Assembly: GCF_000787775.1 (NCBI RefSeq)
Contig: NZ_BBPM01000012.1
Coordinates: 8,277-72,276 of the forward strand
Source: Streptacidiphilus carbonis
Lineage (GTDB): Bacteria > Actinomycetota > Actinomycetes > Streptomycetales > Streptomycetaceae
DNA length: 64,000 nucleotides
Reading direction: 5' to 3'
The notes below the pieces were generated by a model. It saw nothing but the letters and a program-made list of their open reading frames with translations, had not been told where the DNA came from and searched no databases. How positions within the stretch are numbered: position 1 is the stretch's first letter; each line of letters begins with the position of its first letter. Positions 34,630 through 42,919 of the stretch are shown here, in pieces. The position numbers and the translations under genes were made by a program.

Positions 34630-35391
34630 ATGTCGGGAACAGTCCGGATCCTCGTGGTCGACCGGCGCCGCACGGTGGCCGAGGTACTCGCGAGAGGACT
34701 GCAGCAGAGCGGGATGGCAGGTAGCGCGGTCTCCAGCCTCGCGGAGGCGCGCAGACTCGTCGCGGCCGACCGGGGGCACGCGGTCGTCACCGACATCGGT
34801 CTGCTCACCGCCGAAAGCAGCCCCCCGGTGGGGCTCCCCTGGGTACGGGAGCTCGGGGTCCCGGTCATCGTGCTGAGCGAGGGCAGCCGGAGCGAGGACC
34901 TCGCCTGCGTCGCCGTGCGGGCCGGCGTCAGGGGATGGGTGCCCAAGAACAGCCCCCTCCAGCACCTGCTCACCGTGATCGGGGGCGTGCTGCGGGGTGA
35001 GACCTGGATCCCGCCCCCTCTTCTCACCCGGGTGCTCGACGAGTTGATGACCCTGCGCGAGGACCAGGAGCAGGGTGCGGAACTGCTGGCGACCCTGACC
35101 GGACGCGAGCGCGAGGTCCTGGGCCTCCTCTGCGCCGGGCTCAGCCGTCCGGAGATCGGACGGAGACTGTTCCTGTCCACCAACACGGTGCGCACGCACG
35201 TCCAGAACCTGATGATCAAACTCGACGTGCACTCGTCGGTGGCCGCGGTGGCCCTGGCGAACCACGTGGCCGGCGCCTTCGCCGACAAGGCCGACAACGC
35301 CGCCAACGCCGCCAACGCCGACAAGGAGGTACGAGCCGGTCAGGAGGCACCCGGCACGGACAGCCCGAGCCGGGCCCGCACGCGACGGTAG
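34630..35391 (+). CDS. Orphan LuxR-type response regulator
   Basis: The 253-aa protein has a receiver-like domain (about 5-125; Asp in AVVTDIGLL, Lys in GWVPKNSP, a single Asp in the acidic pocket) and a LuxR helix-turn-helix (LTGREREVLGLL...PEIGRRLFLSTNTVRTHV). The tail has ADN/AAN repeats. The weak pocket suggests control not based on normal phosphorylation. It overlaps the 3' end of the converging deacetylase gene by 52 bases. Confidence 0.86.
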   Translation: MSGTVRILVVDRRRTVAEVLARGLQQSGMAGSAVSSLAEARRLVAADRGHAVVTDIGLLTAESSPPVGLPWVRELGVPVIVLSEGSRSEDLACVAVRAGVRGWVPKNSPLQHLLTVIGGVLRGETWIPPPLLTRVLDELMTLREDQEQGAELLATLTGREREVLGLLCAGLSRPEIGRRLFLSTNTVRTHVQNLMIKLDVHSSVAAVALANHVAGAFADKADNAANAANADKEVRAGQEAPGTDSPSRARTRR

Positions 35392-36146
35392 CCGCGCCAG
35401 CCCCGGGTCGCCAGGCTCTCCCGGAGGGGCGCCGTCGGCGCCCCGCGGCCCTCCAGCCAGGACTGGAGCACGGCGGACGGAGTGTCCGCGCGGACGGTCA
35501 GCCGGGCGATCCGCAGGGTGTCGTCCGAGGTCGAGCTGAACGCGTCGGCCGCGGCGCAGGCGGAGTCCCACCCGGCCTGCCGCACCTTCCGCCGCACGGC
35601 GGCGCTGTGGTAGCCGTGCGGGTACGCGTAGGAGGCGACACTGTGCCCGAGCGCGTCCTCCAACTCGTGCTTGCAGCGGTCGACCTCCTCGCACAGCCGC
35701 TTCCCCGGCAGCGTGTCGAGCTGGGCGTGGGTGCGTGAGTGGCCGCCGATCTCGACGCCCAGCGCGTCCAGGCCCACGACCTGACGCCAGTTCAGCATGT
35801 CGGCCGGGGGCAGCAGGCTGCCGCTCGACCGGCTGCCGGGCGGATGCACGGCCCCGGTGGTGACGAAGAGCGTCGCCGGCAGCTCGCGGGCGGCGAGCAG
35901 CGGCGCGACGGTCCAGTAGAAGTCCGCGAAGCCGTCGTCGAAGGTCAGCACCGCGGGCCGGGGCGGCAGCGCGGGGCCGCCGCGGATGGCGGCGACCAGC
36001 CGCTGCAGCGGCACCACGGAGATCCCCGCGTCGGCGAGCCGGTCCAACTGCTCGGCGAAGGCACGGGGGGCCACCGTGACCGGCGCCGTCCACGCCGGTG
36101 GGCTGTCGGTGACGGAGTGGTAGAGCAGCACTGGGACGGTACTCAT
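35340..36146 (-). CDS. Polysaccharide deacetylase (CE4) family protein
   Basis: The 268-aa NodB-type domain has VPVLLYHSV at the start, TFDDGF with the metal Asp near residue 69 and GGHSRTHAQLD with the metal His pair near residues 136-140. YAYPHGY is the later conserved loop. No signal peptide is visible. It would remove N-acetyl groups from an amino-sugar polymer or its lipid-linked precursor. The start overlaps the stop of a small upstream ORF (ATGA). Confidence 0.88.
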   Translation of the reverse strand: MSTVPVLLYHSVTDSPPAWTAPVTVAPRAFAEQLDRLADAGISVVPLQRLVAAIRGGPALPPRPAVLTFDDGFADFYWTVAPLLAARELPATLFVTTGAVHPPGSRSSGSLLPPADMLNWRQVVGLDALGVEIGGHSRTHAQLDTLPGKRLCEEVDRCKHELEDALGHSVASYAYPHGYHSAAVRRKVRQAGWDSACAAADAFSSTSDDTLRIARLTVRADTPSAVLQSWLEGRGAPTAPLRESLATRGWRGYRRVRARLGLSVPGAS

Positions 36147-36382
36147 GGCCCGCAGCCGTGGACGTCCGGCCCGTAGCCGTAGCCGTAGCCGTAGCCGTGG
36201 ACGTCGACCGGTCCGAGCGGGTGTCCGTGCGGTCGCACCAGCGCCGGCACGCCCCGGGCGGGGGTGCAGCGCATGCGGTGTGCGGCGGGCAAGGGGCAGG
36301 CTGCTGCGGTGCGGTGGTGAGGTTCAGGGCTCGCCGCCCGGTCGGGTGGGCGTCGGACGGTGGTGGGCAAGGTGATGCTCAT
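36143..36382 (-). CDS. Small His/Gly/Tyr-rich protein coupled to the deacetylase
   Basis: The 79-aa frame starts MSITLPTTVRRPPDRAASPE with AGAGGA-like sequence upstream and ends VHGYGYGYGYGPDVHGCGP. Its TGA overlaps the deacetylase ATG (ATGA), which favours real translation. The GY repeat comes from a CCGTAG hexamer repeat. No family is recognised. It could be only a leader that couples translation. Confidence 0.45.
   Translation of the reverse strand: MSITLPTTVRRPPDRAASPEPHHRTAAACPLPAAHRMRCTPARGVPALVRPHGHPLGPVDVHGYGYGYGYGPDVHGCGP
36171..36200. repeat. CCGTAG hexanucleotide repeat
   Basis: Four perfect CCGTAG units and one CCGTGG unit in tandem, inside the small ORF; length changes would add or remove Tyr-Gly pairs without a frameshift. 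Confidence 0.8.
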
Positions 36383-36598
36383 CGGAGCATTCCTCTCCGC
36401 TGGACGGCTTGGCACGCGACTGCTCCGCCGCGCGTACGCTCCCGCGCGAGAGTTGACTGATCGCTTCGGCGGCTCGCCCCAGCCCTGGCTCCCGGGCCCG
36501 CCCCTGAGCCTTGCCCCCGTACCGCCGGTTGATCCGGACGCCTGCGCGTCGACCACCACGGTGACAGTCGGTTGCAACAACTGTCCTTTGTCTCCCAT

Positions 36599-36622
36599 CT
36601 TCGGAAGGCAGGCGTTCCGAAG
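36599..36622. promoter_or_regulatory. Inverted repeat CTTCGGAA/TTCCGAAG
   Basis: Perfect 8-bp arms with an 8-base loop, 26 bases past the GGDEF-EAL stop and upstream of the small ORF/deacetylase pair. It may be a terminator or an operator. Adjacent AT-rich DNA has two TTGACC units 19 bases apart (36633, 36652). Confidence 0.4.
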
Positions 36623-36647
36623 TCAAGACTGTTTGACCAACTTTTAA

Positions 36648-38720
36648 CTAATTGACCGATTTGTCGGCACGGGCCAGGATCAGCGCCTCAAGCGCCTCCG
36701 GCGCGGCCGGCCGGCCGAAGAGCCAGCCCTGGCCCCAGTCGCAGCCCAGGCTGCGCAGCCGCTCCGCGGTGTCCGGTGTCTCGACCCCCTCCGCGGTCAG
36801 CGTGAGGCCGAGGCTGTCCGCCAGCGAGACGAGACCGCTGACGATCCGCCAGCTGACGCCGGACGCGGCGTCCTGGCTCGCGGGGTCGCCGATGAACGCG
36901 CTGGACAGTTTGAGCCCGGTCAGCGGCAGGTCGCGCAGGTGGGCGAGGTTCGACCAGCCCGTGCCGAAGTCGTCGACGCACAGGGTGACCCCCTTGTCGA
37001 CCACCCCCTGCAGCACCCGCAGCGACTCGTCGCGCGGTTCGAGCGCGCTGCTCTCGGTGAGTTCCAGCTGGAGCAGCGAGGGCTCCAGGCCGGTCTCGGC
37101 CAGGATCCGGCCGACGTCGGCCAGCAGCCCCTTGCTGCGGGCCTGACGCGCCGTGATGTTGACGTTGAGCTGCGGCGCCAGCGGGCCGAAGCGGCGCTGC
37201 CAGTCGGCCGCCTGGGCGCAGGCCTGCTCCAGGACCCAGCGGCCCAGCGGCAGGATGATGCCGGTCTCCTCCGCCGCGGGGACGAACTCGTCGGGGCCGA
37301 GCACGCCGAGCAGCGGATGGCGCCAGCGCACCAGTGCCTCCACGGCGGCCAGTGAGCCGTCCGAGAGCGCGCACAGCGGCTGGTACTCCAGGAAGAACTC
37401 GCCCCGTTCGAGGGCGAGCGGCATCCGTACCGAGATCGTGTACCGGCCCACCGACTCGGCGTTGGTCCGGGCGTCGTAGAGGGTCCAGCGGGCGCCGCCG
37501 GCCTCCTTGGCGCGGTAGAGGGTCAGGTCCGCGGCGCGGACCGCGGCGCCCGGGGTGATCGTGCCGACCGGGCGCTCCAGCACGCCGACGCTGGCCCCTA
37601 CCGCCAGCTGGTGCCCGTCGATCCGGATCGGTTCCTGGAGGGCCGAGAGGACGGTGCGGGCGGCGGCGACGGCGTCGTGTTCGCCGCGGCAGCGCTCCAG
37701 CAGCACCACGAACTCGTCCCCGCCGAGCCTGGCGACCAGATGGCCCTGCGGCACGAGCGCGCCGGAGAGCCGGCCGGCCACCTCGATCAGCAGCTGGTCG
37801 CCGGCGGCGTGGCCGAGGCTGTCATTGACGATCTTGAACCGGTCCAGGTCCACGTAGCACAGGCCGAAGCGGGATCCGGGCGGTGCGGTGGCCAGAAGGT
37901 CTTCCAGGCGCTCGAAGAAGGCGGCCCGGTTGGGCAGGCCGGTCAGCGGGTCGTGCGTGGCCTGGTGGTGCAGCCGCTCCTGGAGCCGGTAGCGGTCGGT
38001 GATGTCCTCCATCATGGCGACCTGGTAGCGCGGCCGGCCGTCCTCGTCCCTGATCAGCGATACGGTCAGGTGGGTCCAGACCACCTCGCCGTCCTGGCGG
38101 TAGTAGGGCTTGTCGCACTGGAAGTTATCCCGTTCGCCGGCGACCAGCTGCTCGTACGAGTCCCAGACCTCGGGGGTGTCCTCCGGGTGCACCAGGTCCG
38201 TCACCCGCCGGCCGCGCAGGTCGTCGAGCCGGGCGCCGAACATCTCCAGCAGTGAGCGGTTGGCCGCCAGGATCTCGCCGTCGAGGCTGCCGACGCCGAT
38301 GCCGATCGCCGCGTGCTCGAACACCGCCTGGAACCGCGCCTCGGAGGCGTGCAGCGCCCGCTCGACCTCGTGCCGGGCCGTGTCCGCGGCGGTGCGGATC
38401 GACTCCTGCTGGACCAGCGTGCGCTCACGCAGGGAGGTCGCCCAGCCGGCGGCGAAGGCGCCGACCGGGTCGGGATCCTGGAATCCGGTGAAACGGAGCA
38501 GTTCCACCGCCTGGACCAGCATCTCCGGATCGGTGAAATGCGCGTTGACCAGGTCCGCGGCGGCCTGGTCCGCCCTGCCCGAGAGCACCAGGTCGGCGGT
38601 CCGGCTGCCGAGCGCGTCGATCTTCCGCGGATGCAGCGCGCTCCCGTGGGCGCGGAGCAGCCGGGTCCAGCGTTCCGGGAAGGAGGGCCGGGGAGCGTCG
38701 GCGGCTGGGGGCCCGTTCAC
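36648..38720 (-). CDS. PAS-GGDEF-EAL cyclic di-GMP enzyme
   Basis: The 690-aa protein has a helical N-terminus, a PAS domain (about 135-255, FQAVFEHAAIGIGVGSLDGE), GGDEF (about 265-425, active RLGGDEFVVLL) and EAL (about 445-690). In EAL, EALVRWRHP, LNVNITARQ, LELTESS, DDFGTGWSNL, LKLSSAFIGD and TAEGVETP keep the metal and catalytic residues, so both synthesis and hydrolysis of c-di-GMP seem possible. It has no membrane helices. The GTG at 38720 overlaps the methyltransferase stop (GTGA). Confidence 0.9.
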   Translation of the reverse strand: MNGPPAADAPRPSFPERWTRLLRAHGSALHPRKIDALGSRTADLVLSGRADQAAADLVNAHFTDPEMLVQAVELLRFTGFQDPDPVGAFAAGWATSLRERTLVQQESIRTAADTARHEVERALHASEARFQAVFEHAAIGIGVGSLDGEILAANRSLLEMFGARLDDLRGRRVTDLVHPEDTPEVWDSYEQLVAGERDNFQCDKPYYRQDGEVVWTHLTVSLIRDEDGRPRYQVAMMEDITDRYRLQERLHHQATHDPLTGLPNRAAFFERLEDLLATAPPGSRFGLCYVDLDRFKIVNDSLGHAAGDQLLIEVAGRLSGALVPQGHLVARLGGDEFVVLLERCRGEHDAVAAARTVLSALQEPIRIDGHQLAVGASVGVLERPVGTITPGAAVRAADLTLYRAKEAGGARWTLYDARTNAESVGRYTISVRMPLALERGEFFLEYQPLCALSDGSLAAVEALVRWRHPLLGVLGPDEFVPAAEETGIILPLGRWVLEQACAQAADWQRRFGPLAPQLNVNITARQARSKGLLADVGRILAETGLEPSLLQLELTESSALEPRDESLRVLQGVVDKGVTLCVDDFGTGWSNLAHLRDLPLTGLKLSSAFIGDPASQDAASGVSWRIVSGLVSLADSLGLTLTAEGVETPDTAERLRSLGCDWGQGWLFGRPAAPEALEALILARADKSVN

Positions 38721-39541
38721 GGCGGGGCCTGTTCCGACTCCAGCCGTCCGACGCCGACGAGCCCCGCCAGCCGCTCCGGGGCCGGCCCCACCGCGTCCGG
38801 GCTGTCCGGCCGCCACTGGGTCAGGTAGACGACGCCGGGGTCCACCAGCCGGAAGCCGTCGAAGAACGCGGCGATCTCCTCGCATCCGCGCATCGTGAGC
38901 GGCGTCCTGGTGCGTGCGTAGATGTCCTGGTGCGGGCCGACCTGGTCGGGGCGGCCCTCGCGGCAGGCGTGGCAGAGCACCAGCGCGCTGCCCGGCGGCA
39001 GGGCGTCCCGCAGCCGGGCCACCAGCCGGTGCGGCTGGGCCTCGTCGGGGACGAAGTGGAGCACGGCCACCAGCAGCAGGGCCACCGGGGCCCCGCCGTC
39101 CAGCAGGGCGGCGACGTCCGGCTGGGCCAGCAGCTCCTCAGGATCGGTCAGGTCGGCGTGGACGACGCGGCTGAGCGGGTCGTCTGACAGCATCGCCAGG
39201 CTGTGGGCGACGGCCACCGGATCGCGGTCGACGTAGACCACCCGGGCCTCGGGCTGCACCTCGCGCGCGATCTCATGGACCGGGCCGACGGTGGGGATCC
39301 CGGAGCCGATGTCCAGGAAGCGGGTGAAGCCCTCGCCGGCCAGGTACTGGACCGAGCGGCGCAGGAAGGCACGGTTGGCCTGCATGATCTTCGGCAGGTC
39401 GGGCCAGATCTCCACGGCCCGGCGGGCCATCTGCCGGTCGGCCTCGAAGTTGTGGCTGCCGCCGAGGTAGTAGTCGTAGACCCGGGCGGCGTTCGGCGTC
39501 TCGAAGTCGATCCAGCTCGGCGACCATCTCTGTCCGTGCAC
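38717..39541 (-). CDS. DUF574-family SAM-dependent methyltransferase (second copy)
   Basis: The 274-aa paralogue of the 22053 gene has ARVYDYYLGGSHNFEADRQM, FLDIGSGIPTVGPVHEIARE, VYVDRDPVAVAHSLAML and VLHFVPDEAQP. The GTG at 39541 with AAGGAG eight bases upstream is preferred; ATG at 39574 is possible. The stop overlaps the start of the GGDEF-EAL gene, so the two proteins are made together. A link between this methyltransferase and c-di-GMP turnover is inference. Confidence 0.86.
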   Translation of the reverse strand: MHGQRWSPSWIDFETPNAARVYDYYLGGSHNFEADRQMARRAVEIWPDLPKIMQANRAFLRRSVQYLAGEGFTRFLDIGSGIPTVGPVHEIAREVQPEARVVYVDRDPVAVAHSLAMLSDDPLSRVVHADLTDPEELLAQPDVAALLDGGAPVALLLVAVLHFVPDEAQPHRLVARLRDALPPGSALVLCHACREGRPDQVGPHQDIYARTRTPLTMRGCEEIAAFFDGFRLVDPGVVYLTQWRPDSPDAVGPAPERLAGLVGVGRLESEQAPP

Positions 39542-39618
39542 GGTGTGCGCTCCTTCCGTGCCGTTGGGCACCATACTATGACAAAAGCCTTGAACCGGGT
39601 TCCGGTAAGGACGGCACT

Positions 39619-41481
39619 GTGGCGGGACGCATCGAGGACTACGCGCTGATCGGTGACCTGGGTACGGCCGCCCTGGTCGGCGCCGACGGATCGGTCGACT
39701 GGCTGTGCCTGCCGCGCTTCGACTCCCCCTCCTGCTTCGCCGCGCTGCTCGGCGAGGAGCGCCACGGCCACTGGCGGCTCGCACCCGAGGACGAGCGGGC
39801 CGCGGTCGTCGAGCGCCGCTATGCCGGGGACACGCTAGTGCTGGAGACCCGGTGGCGCACGCCCGGCGGCGAGGTGCGGGTGGTGGACTTCATGCCGCAC
39901 CGGGACCGCCGACCGCGGCTGGTCCGGCTGGTGGAGGGGCTCGCGGGCAGCGTGGAGATGCGCGGGGAGCTGCGGCTCCGCTTCAACTACGGGCGGGTGG
40001 TGCCCTGGGTGCGGCGCACCGGGCACCACCGGGTGGCGGTCGCGGGCCCGGACGCGGGCTGGCTCAGCGTGCCCTCCGGCGTGCACACCTACGGCGACGG
40101 CGACGGCGCCGACGGCAGCACCCGCTCGGACTTCACCGTCAGCGCCGGACAGTCCGTCGCCTTCACGCTCACCTGGCAGCCCTCGCACCTGACCACGTCG
40201 GGCCGCTTCGACCCCGGGCAGAGCCTGCGGGACACCCGGGCCGACTGGCAGCGCTGGTCGGACGGCTGCCGCTACCGGGGTCCCTGGCGGGCTCCGGTGC
40301 TGCGCTCGCTGCTGACGCTGAAGGCGCTCAGCTACGAGCCGACCGGCGGCATCGTCGCCGCGCCCACCACCTCGCTGCCCGAGTGGATCGGCGGCGGGCG
40401 CAACTGGGACTACCGCTTCTGCTGGCTGCGGGACTCCAGCCTCACGCTGGCCGCCCTGCTGCGCGGCGGCTACCGCGAGGAGGCCGCCTCCTGGCGGCGC
40501 TGGCTGCTGCGCGCCATCGCGGGGGACCGGACCGGGCTGCAGGCGCTGTACGGGGTGGCCGGCGAGCGGGCGCTGGGGGAGGCCGTCGCCGACTGGCTGC
40601 CCGGCTACCGGGGTTCGGGGCCGGTGCGGGTGGGCAACGCGGCGGTCGGCCAGATGCAGCTGGACGTCTACGGCGAGGTGGCGGACACGCTCCACCGGGC
40701 GCTGTGCGCCGGTATCCCGATGGAGCGTCAGGTCTGGAGCCTGTTCCGGTCCTTGATGGAGGCGATGGCCGGCCGCTGGCGCGAGCCGGACGAGGGCCTG
40801 TGGGAGGTGCGCTCAGGCCGTCGGCAGTTCGTGCACTCCAAGGTGATGTGCTGGGTCGCCGCCGACCGTGCGGTTCGGATGGCCGAGCGGACCGGCCTGC
40901 CGGCGCCGCTCGCCGAGTGGCGCCGGCTGCGGGACGCGGTCCACGCGGACGTCTGCGCCCACGGCTACGATCCCGCCCGCGGCGTCTTCGTGCAGTACTA
41001 CGGCGGCCGCGGGCTGGACGCCTCCGCGCTGCTGCTGGCCCAGTCCGGCTTCCTGCCGGCCGACGATCCGCGGGTGACCGGGACGGTGGCCGCGGTCCGT
41101 GCGGAGCTGGACCTGGACGGCTTCGTGCGGCGCTACGACGCCGACCGGGCGGGCGACGGCCTGGACGGCGCCGAGGGAGCGTTCCTCGCCTGCAACTTCT
41201 GGCTGGCGGAGGCCCTCGCCCTCGGCGGCAGCCCGGAGCAGGCCACCGAGGTCTTCGCCCGGACGGTGGCGGTCGGCGGCGAGCTCGGGCTGCTGAGCGA
41301 GCAGTGGGACCCGGTGGCCGGCCGTCAGCTGGGGAACGCGCCACAGGCGTTCACCCATGTCGCCCTGGTCAACGCGGCCTTCGCACTGGCCGACGCCACC
41401 GCCCCCTCGGACGCCGCCCCGTCGGACGCCTCCTCCTCGGGCGCCGCCCCCGTCAGAACCCGTCCGGGCACCACGGCCTGA
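39619..41481 (+). CDS. Glycoside hydrolase family 15 protein (glucoamylase/trehalase-like)
   Basis: The 620-aa cytoplasmic protein starts AGRIEDYALIGDLGTAALVG with an N-terminal beta domain, then an (alpha/alpha)6 barrel with GGGRNWDYRFCWLRDSS, GNAAVGQMQLDVYGEV, an acidic EGAFLACNFWLAE motif and SEQWDP. Actinobacterial members include trehalases and glucan hydrolases; the exact substrate is open. The GTG start has AAGGAC upstream. The 3' end overlaps the converging acetyltransferase gene by 29 bases. Confidence 0.88.
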   Translation: MAGRIEDYALIGDLGTAALVGADGSVDWLCLPRFDSPSCFAALLGEERHGHWRLAPEDERAAVVERRYAGDTLVLETRWRTPGGEVRVVDFMPHRDRRPRLVRLVEGLAGSVEMRGELRLRFNYGRVVPWVRRTGHHRVAVAGPDAGWLSVPSGVHTYGDGDGADGSTRSDFTVSAGQSVAFTLTWQPSHLTTSGRFDPGQSLRDTRADWQRWSDGCRYRGPWRAPVLRSLLTLKALSYEPTGGIVAAPTTSLPEWIGGGRNWDYRFCWLRDSSLTLAALLRGGYREEAASWRRWLLRAIAGDRTGLQALYGVAGERALGEAVADWLPGYRGSGPVRVGNAAVGQMQLDVYGEVADTLHRALCAGIPMERQVWSLFRSLMEAMAGRWREPDEGLWEVRSGRRQFVHSKVMCWVAADRAVRMAERTGLPAPLAEWRRLRDAVHADVCAHGYDPARGVFVQYYGGRGLDASALLLAQSGFLPADDPRVTGTVAAVRAELDLDGFVRRYDADRAGDGLDGAEGAFLACNFWLAEALALGGSPEQATEVFARTVAVGGELGLLSEQWDPVAGRQLGNAPQAFTHVALVNAAFALADATAPSDAAPSDASSSGAAPVRTRPGTTA

Positions 41482-42739
41482 AGGCCACCCGCAGCAGCGC
41501 GTCGGCGCGAGCCGCCCCGCCGGGGCGGAGTTCGTCGACCAGGCCGGCCGCGTGCAGCCGGGCGGTGGAGTCGTTGCCGGTGTAGAGGGTGCCCAACTCG
41601 CGTACGTCCAGGGCGATGTCGGGGTCGGCACCGGCGCCGGCGCGGGTGAGCTGCCCGGTTCCGTCCGCCGCCGCCTCCAGCGCCCACCGGCCGTCCACAT
41701 AGCCGAGGCGGTCGCGGACCTGGAGGACCACCCGTCCCGGCGCGGCATAGCTGCGGGCGGCGAACGCGGTGGGGGCGTCCAGGATGCGCAGCCACATGAA
41801 GTCGGAGCTGCTGTCGCCGCCGTCCACGCAGGCGCGGGGGTCGTCCAGGAGCAGCGGCAGCGGGTCGTCCGGGGCGATGTTGGGGATCTCGATCCGCTCG
41901 ATCCAGTCGACCTGCAGGGCGTAGCGCCACAGCGCGGCGGCCGCGGCCCGGTCCACCGCGAAGTGGTCGCGGACCTTGAGCGCCGAGCGCGTGATCATGT
42001 TCGGCCACTCGTCGGTGACGGTGTAGGCGAGCAGCCCGGCCGGACGGCCCGCCGGGTCGCGGTAGATCACGACCAGCGGTTCCTTCCAGGACTTGTCCGG
42101 GTTCTGCAGATCTCCGGTGCGCAGCCGCCAGTTGATCGCCTTGCGGTCGATCGCTCCGGGCTGGGTGCGGCGGAAGCGCTCGTGCAGCTCGGGGCCGTTC
42201 TTGCGGTACTCCTCCATCGTCTGCAGCTCGAAGCTGCCGCCGTCCGCCTCGGCGGGGACGCGGACGCCGCCGGCCCGGTGCTTGTGGATGGTCCAGCCCT
42301 TGTGCTGACTGGCGGGGCCGAAGCCGAAACGGCCGTAGATGCGGTACTCGGCGGCGATCAGGATGGCGAGGCTGTCGCCCCGCTCGGCGGCGGTGGCCAG
42401 GTCCTGGGTCATCATCCGGGACAGCAGCCCGCGCCTGCGGTGGGTCTGCGAGACGGTGACGTTGGTGATGGCGTCGGTGGTCAGCGAGGCTCCGCCGGGC
42501 ACGGTCAGCTCCCGCGCGGTGCTGCGGAACGTCCCGACGCAGCGCGCTCCGTCGAAGGCGCCCAGCGAGCGTCCGGGAACGAACTGCTCGCGCACGAAGT
42601 CCGGCGCCCCGTCCGCCTTCGCCTCCATGAACCCGCTGCTCAGGGCCCTGCCCCACTCGGCCAGGTCCGCTTCCTCCACCACCCGGATCCCGGTTCCGCC
42701 GCCGTCCGCCTGCCCACGCGCCGTCAGTGTCGTTGCCAT
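41453..42739 (-). CDS. Eis-like GNAT acetyltransferase
   Basis: The 428-aa protein has an N-terminal GNAT domain (AITNVTVSQTHRRRGLLSRM with the acetyl-CoA loop near residue 100), a central GNAT-like domain and a C-terminal SCP2-like domain ending in a free carboxylate Phe, the Eis arrangement. Eis proteins are hexameric acetyltransferases with broad amine substrates, including aminoglycosides. The ATG at 42739 is chosen over a longer frame because the conserved domain starts soon after. Confidence 0.86.
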   Translation of the reverse strand: MATTLTARGQADGGGTGIRVVEEADLAEWGRALSSGFMEAKADGAPDFVREQFVPGRSLGAFDGARCVGTFRSTARELTVPGGASLTTDAITNVTVSQTHRRRGLLSRMMTQDLATAAERGDSLAILIAAEYRIYGRFGFGPASQHKGWTIHKHRAGGVRVPAEADGGSFELQTMEEYRKNGPELHERFRRTQPGAIDRKAINWRLRTGDLQNPDKSWKEPLVVIYRDPAGRPAGLLAYTVTDEWPNMITRSALKVRDHFAVDRAAAAALWRYALQVDWIERIEIPNIAPDDPLPLLLDDPRACVDGGDSSSDFMWLRILDAPTAFAARSYAAPGRVVLQVRDRLGYVDGRWALEAAADGTGQLTRAGAGADPDIALDVRELGTLYTGNDSTARLHAAGLVDELRPGGAARADALLRVAFRPWCPDGF

Positions 42740-42871
42740 ACCGGGCACCCTACGAGCCTGCCTCCGCGATGGCATCCGGGTTTTCACCCAGGTTCGCCGG
42801 GGAGTGCCCGGCCACTGCGCGCTCGCCACCATGGGTCCACGTGGGGGTGCGGGGGCGCTCCCCGGAAGGCT

Positions 42872-42919
42872 GGCGTCACGGCGTCACGGCGTCACGGCGT
42901 CACGGCGTCACGGCGTCGC
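42872..42919. repeat. GGCGTCAC octamer tandem repeat
   Basis: Five perfect GGCGTCAC units and one GGCGTCGC unit. The repeat covers the stop codon of the MFS gene (42908-42910) and extends into the following gap, so unit changes would shift the stop position. Confidence 0.8.

Noticed and set aside
42872-42919. CRISPR array
   Set aside because: The octamer units are contiguous without spacers; no cas genes are in the window.
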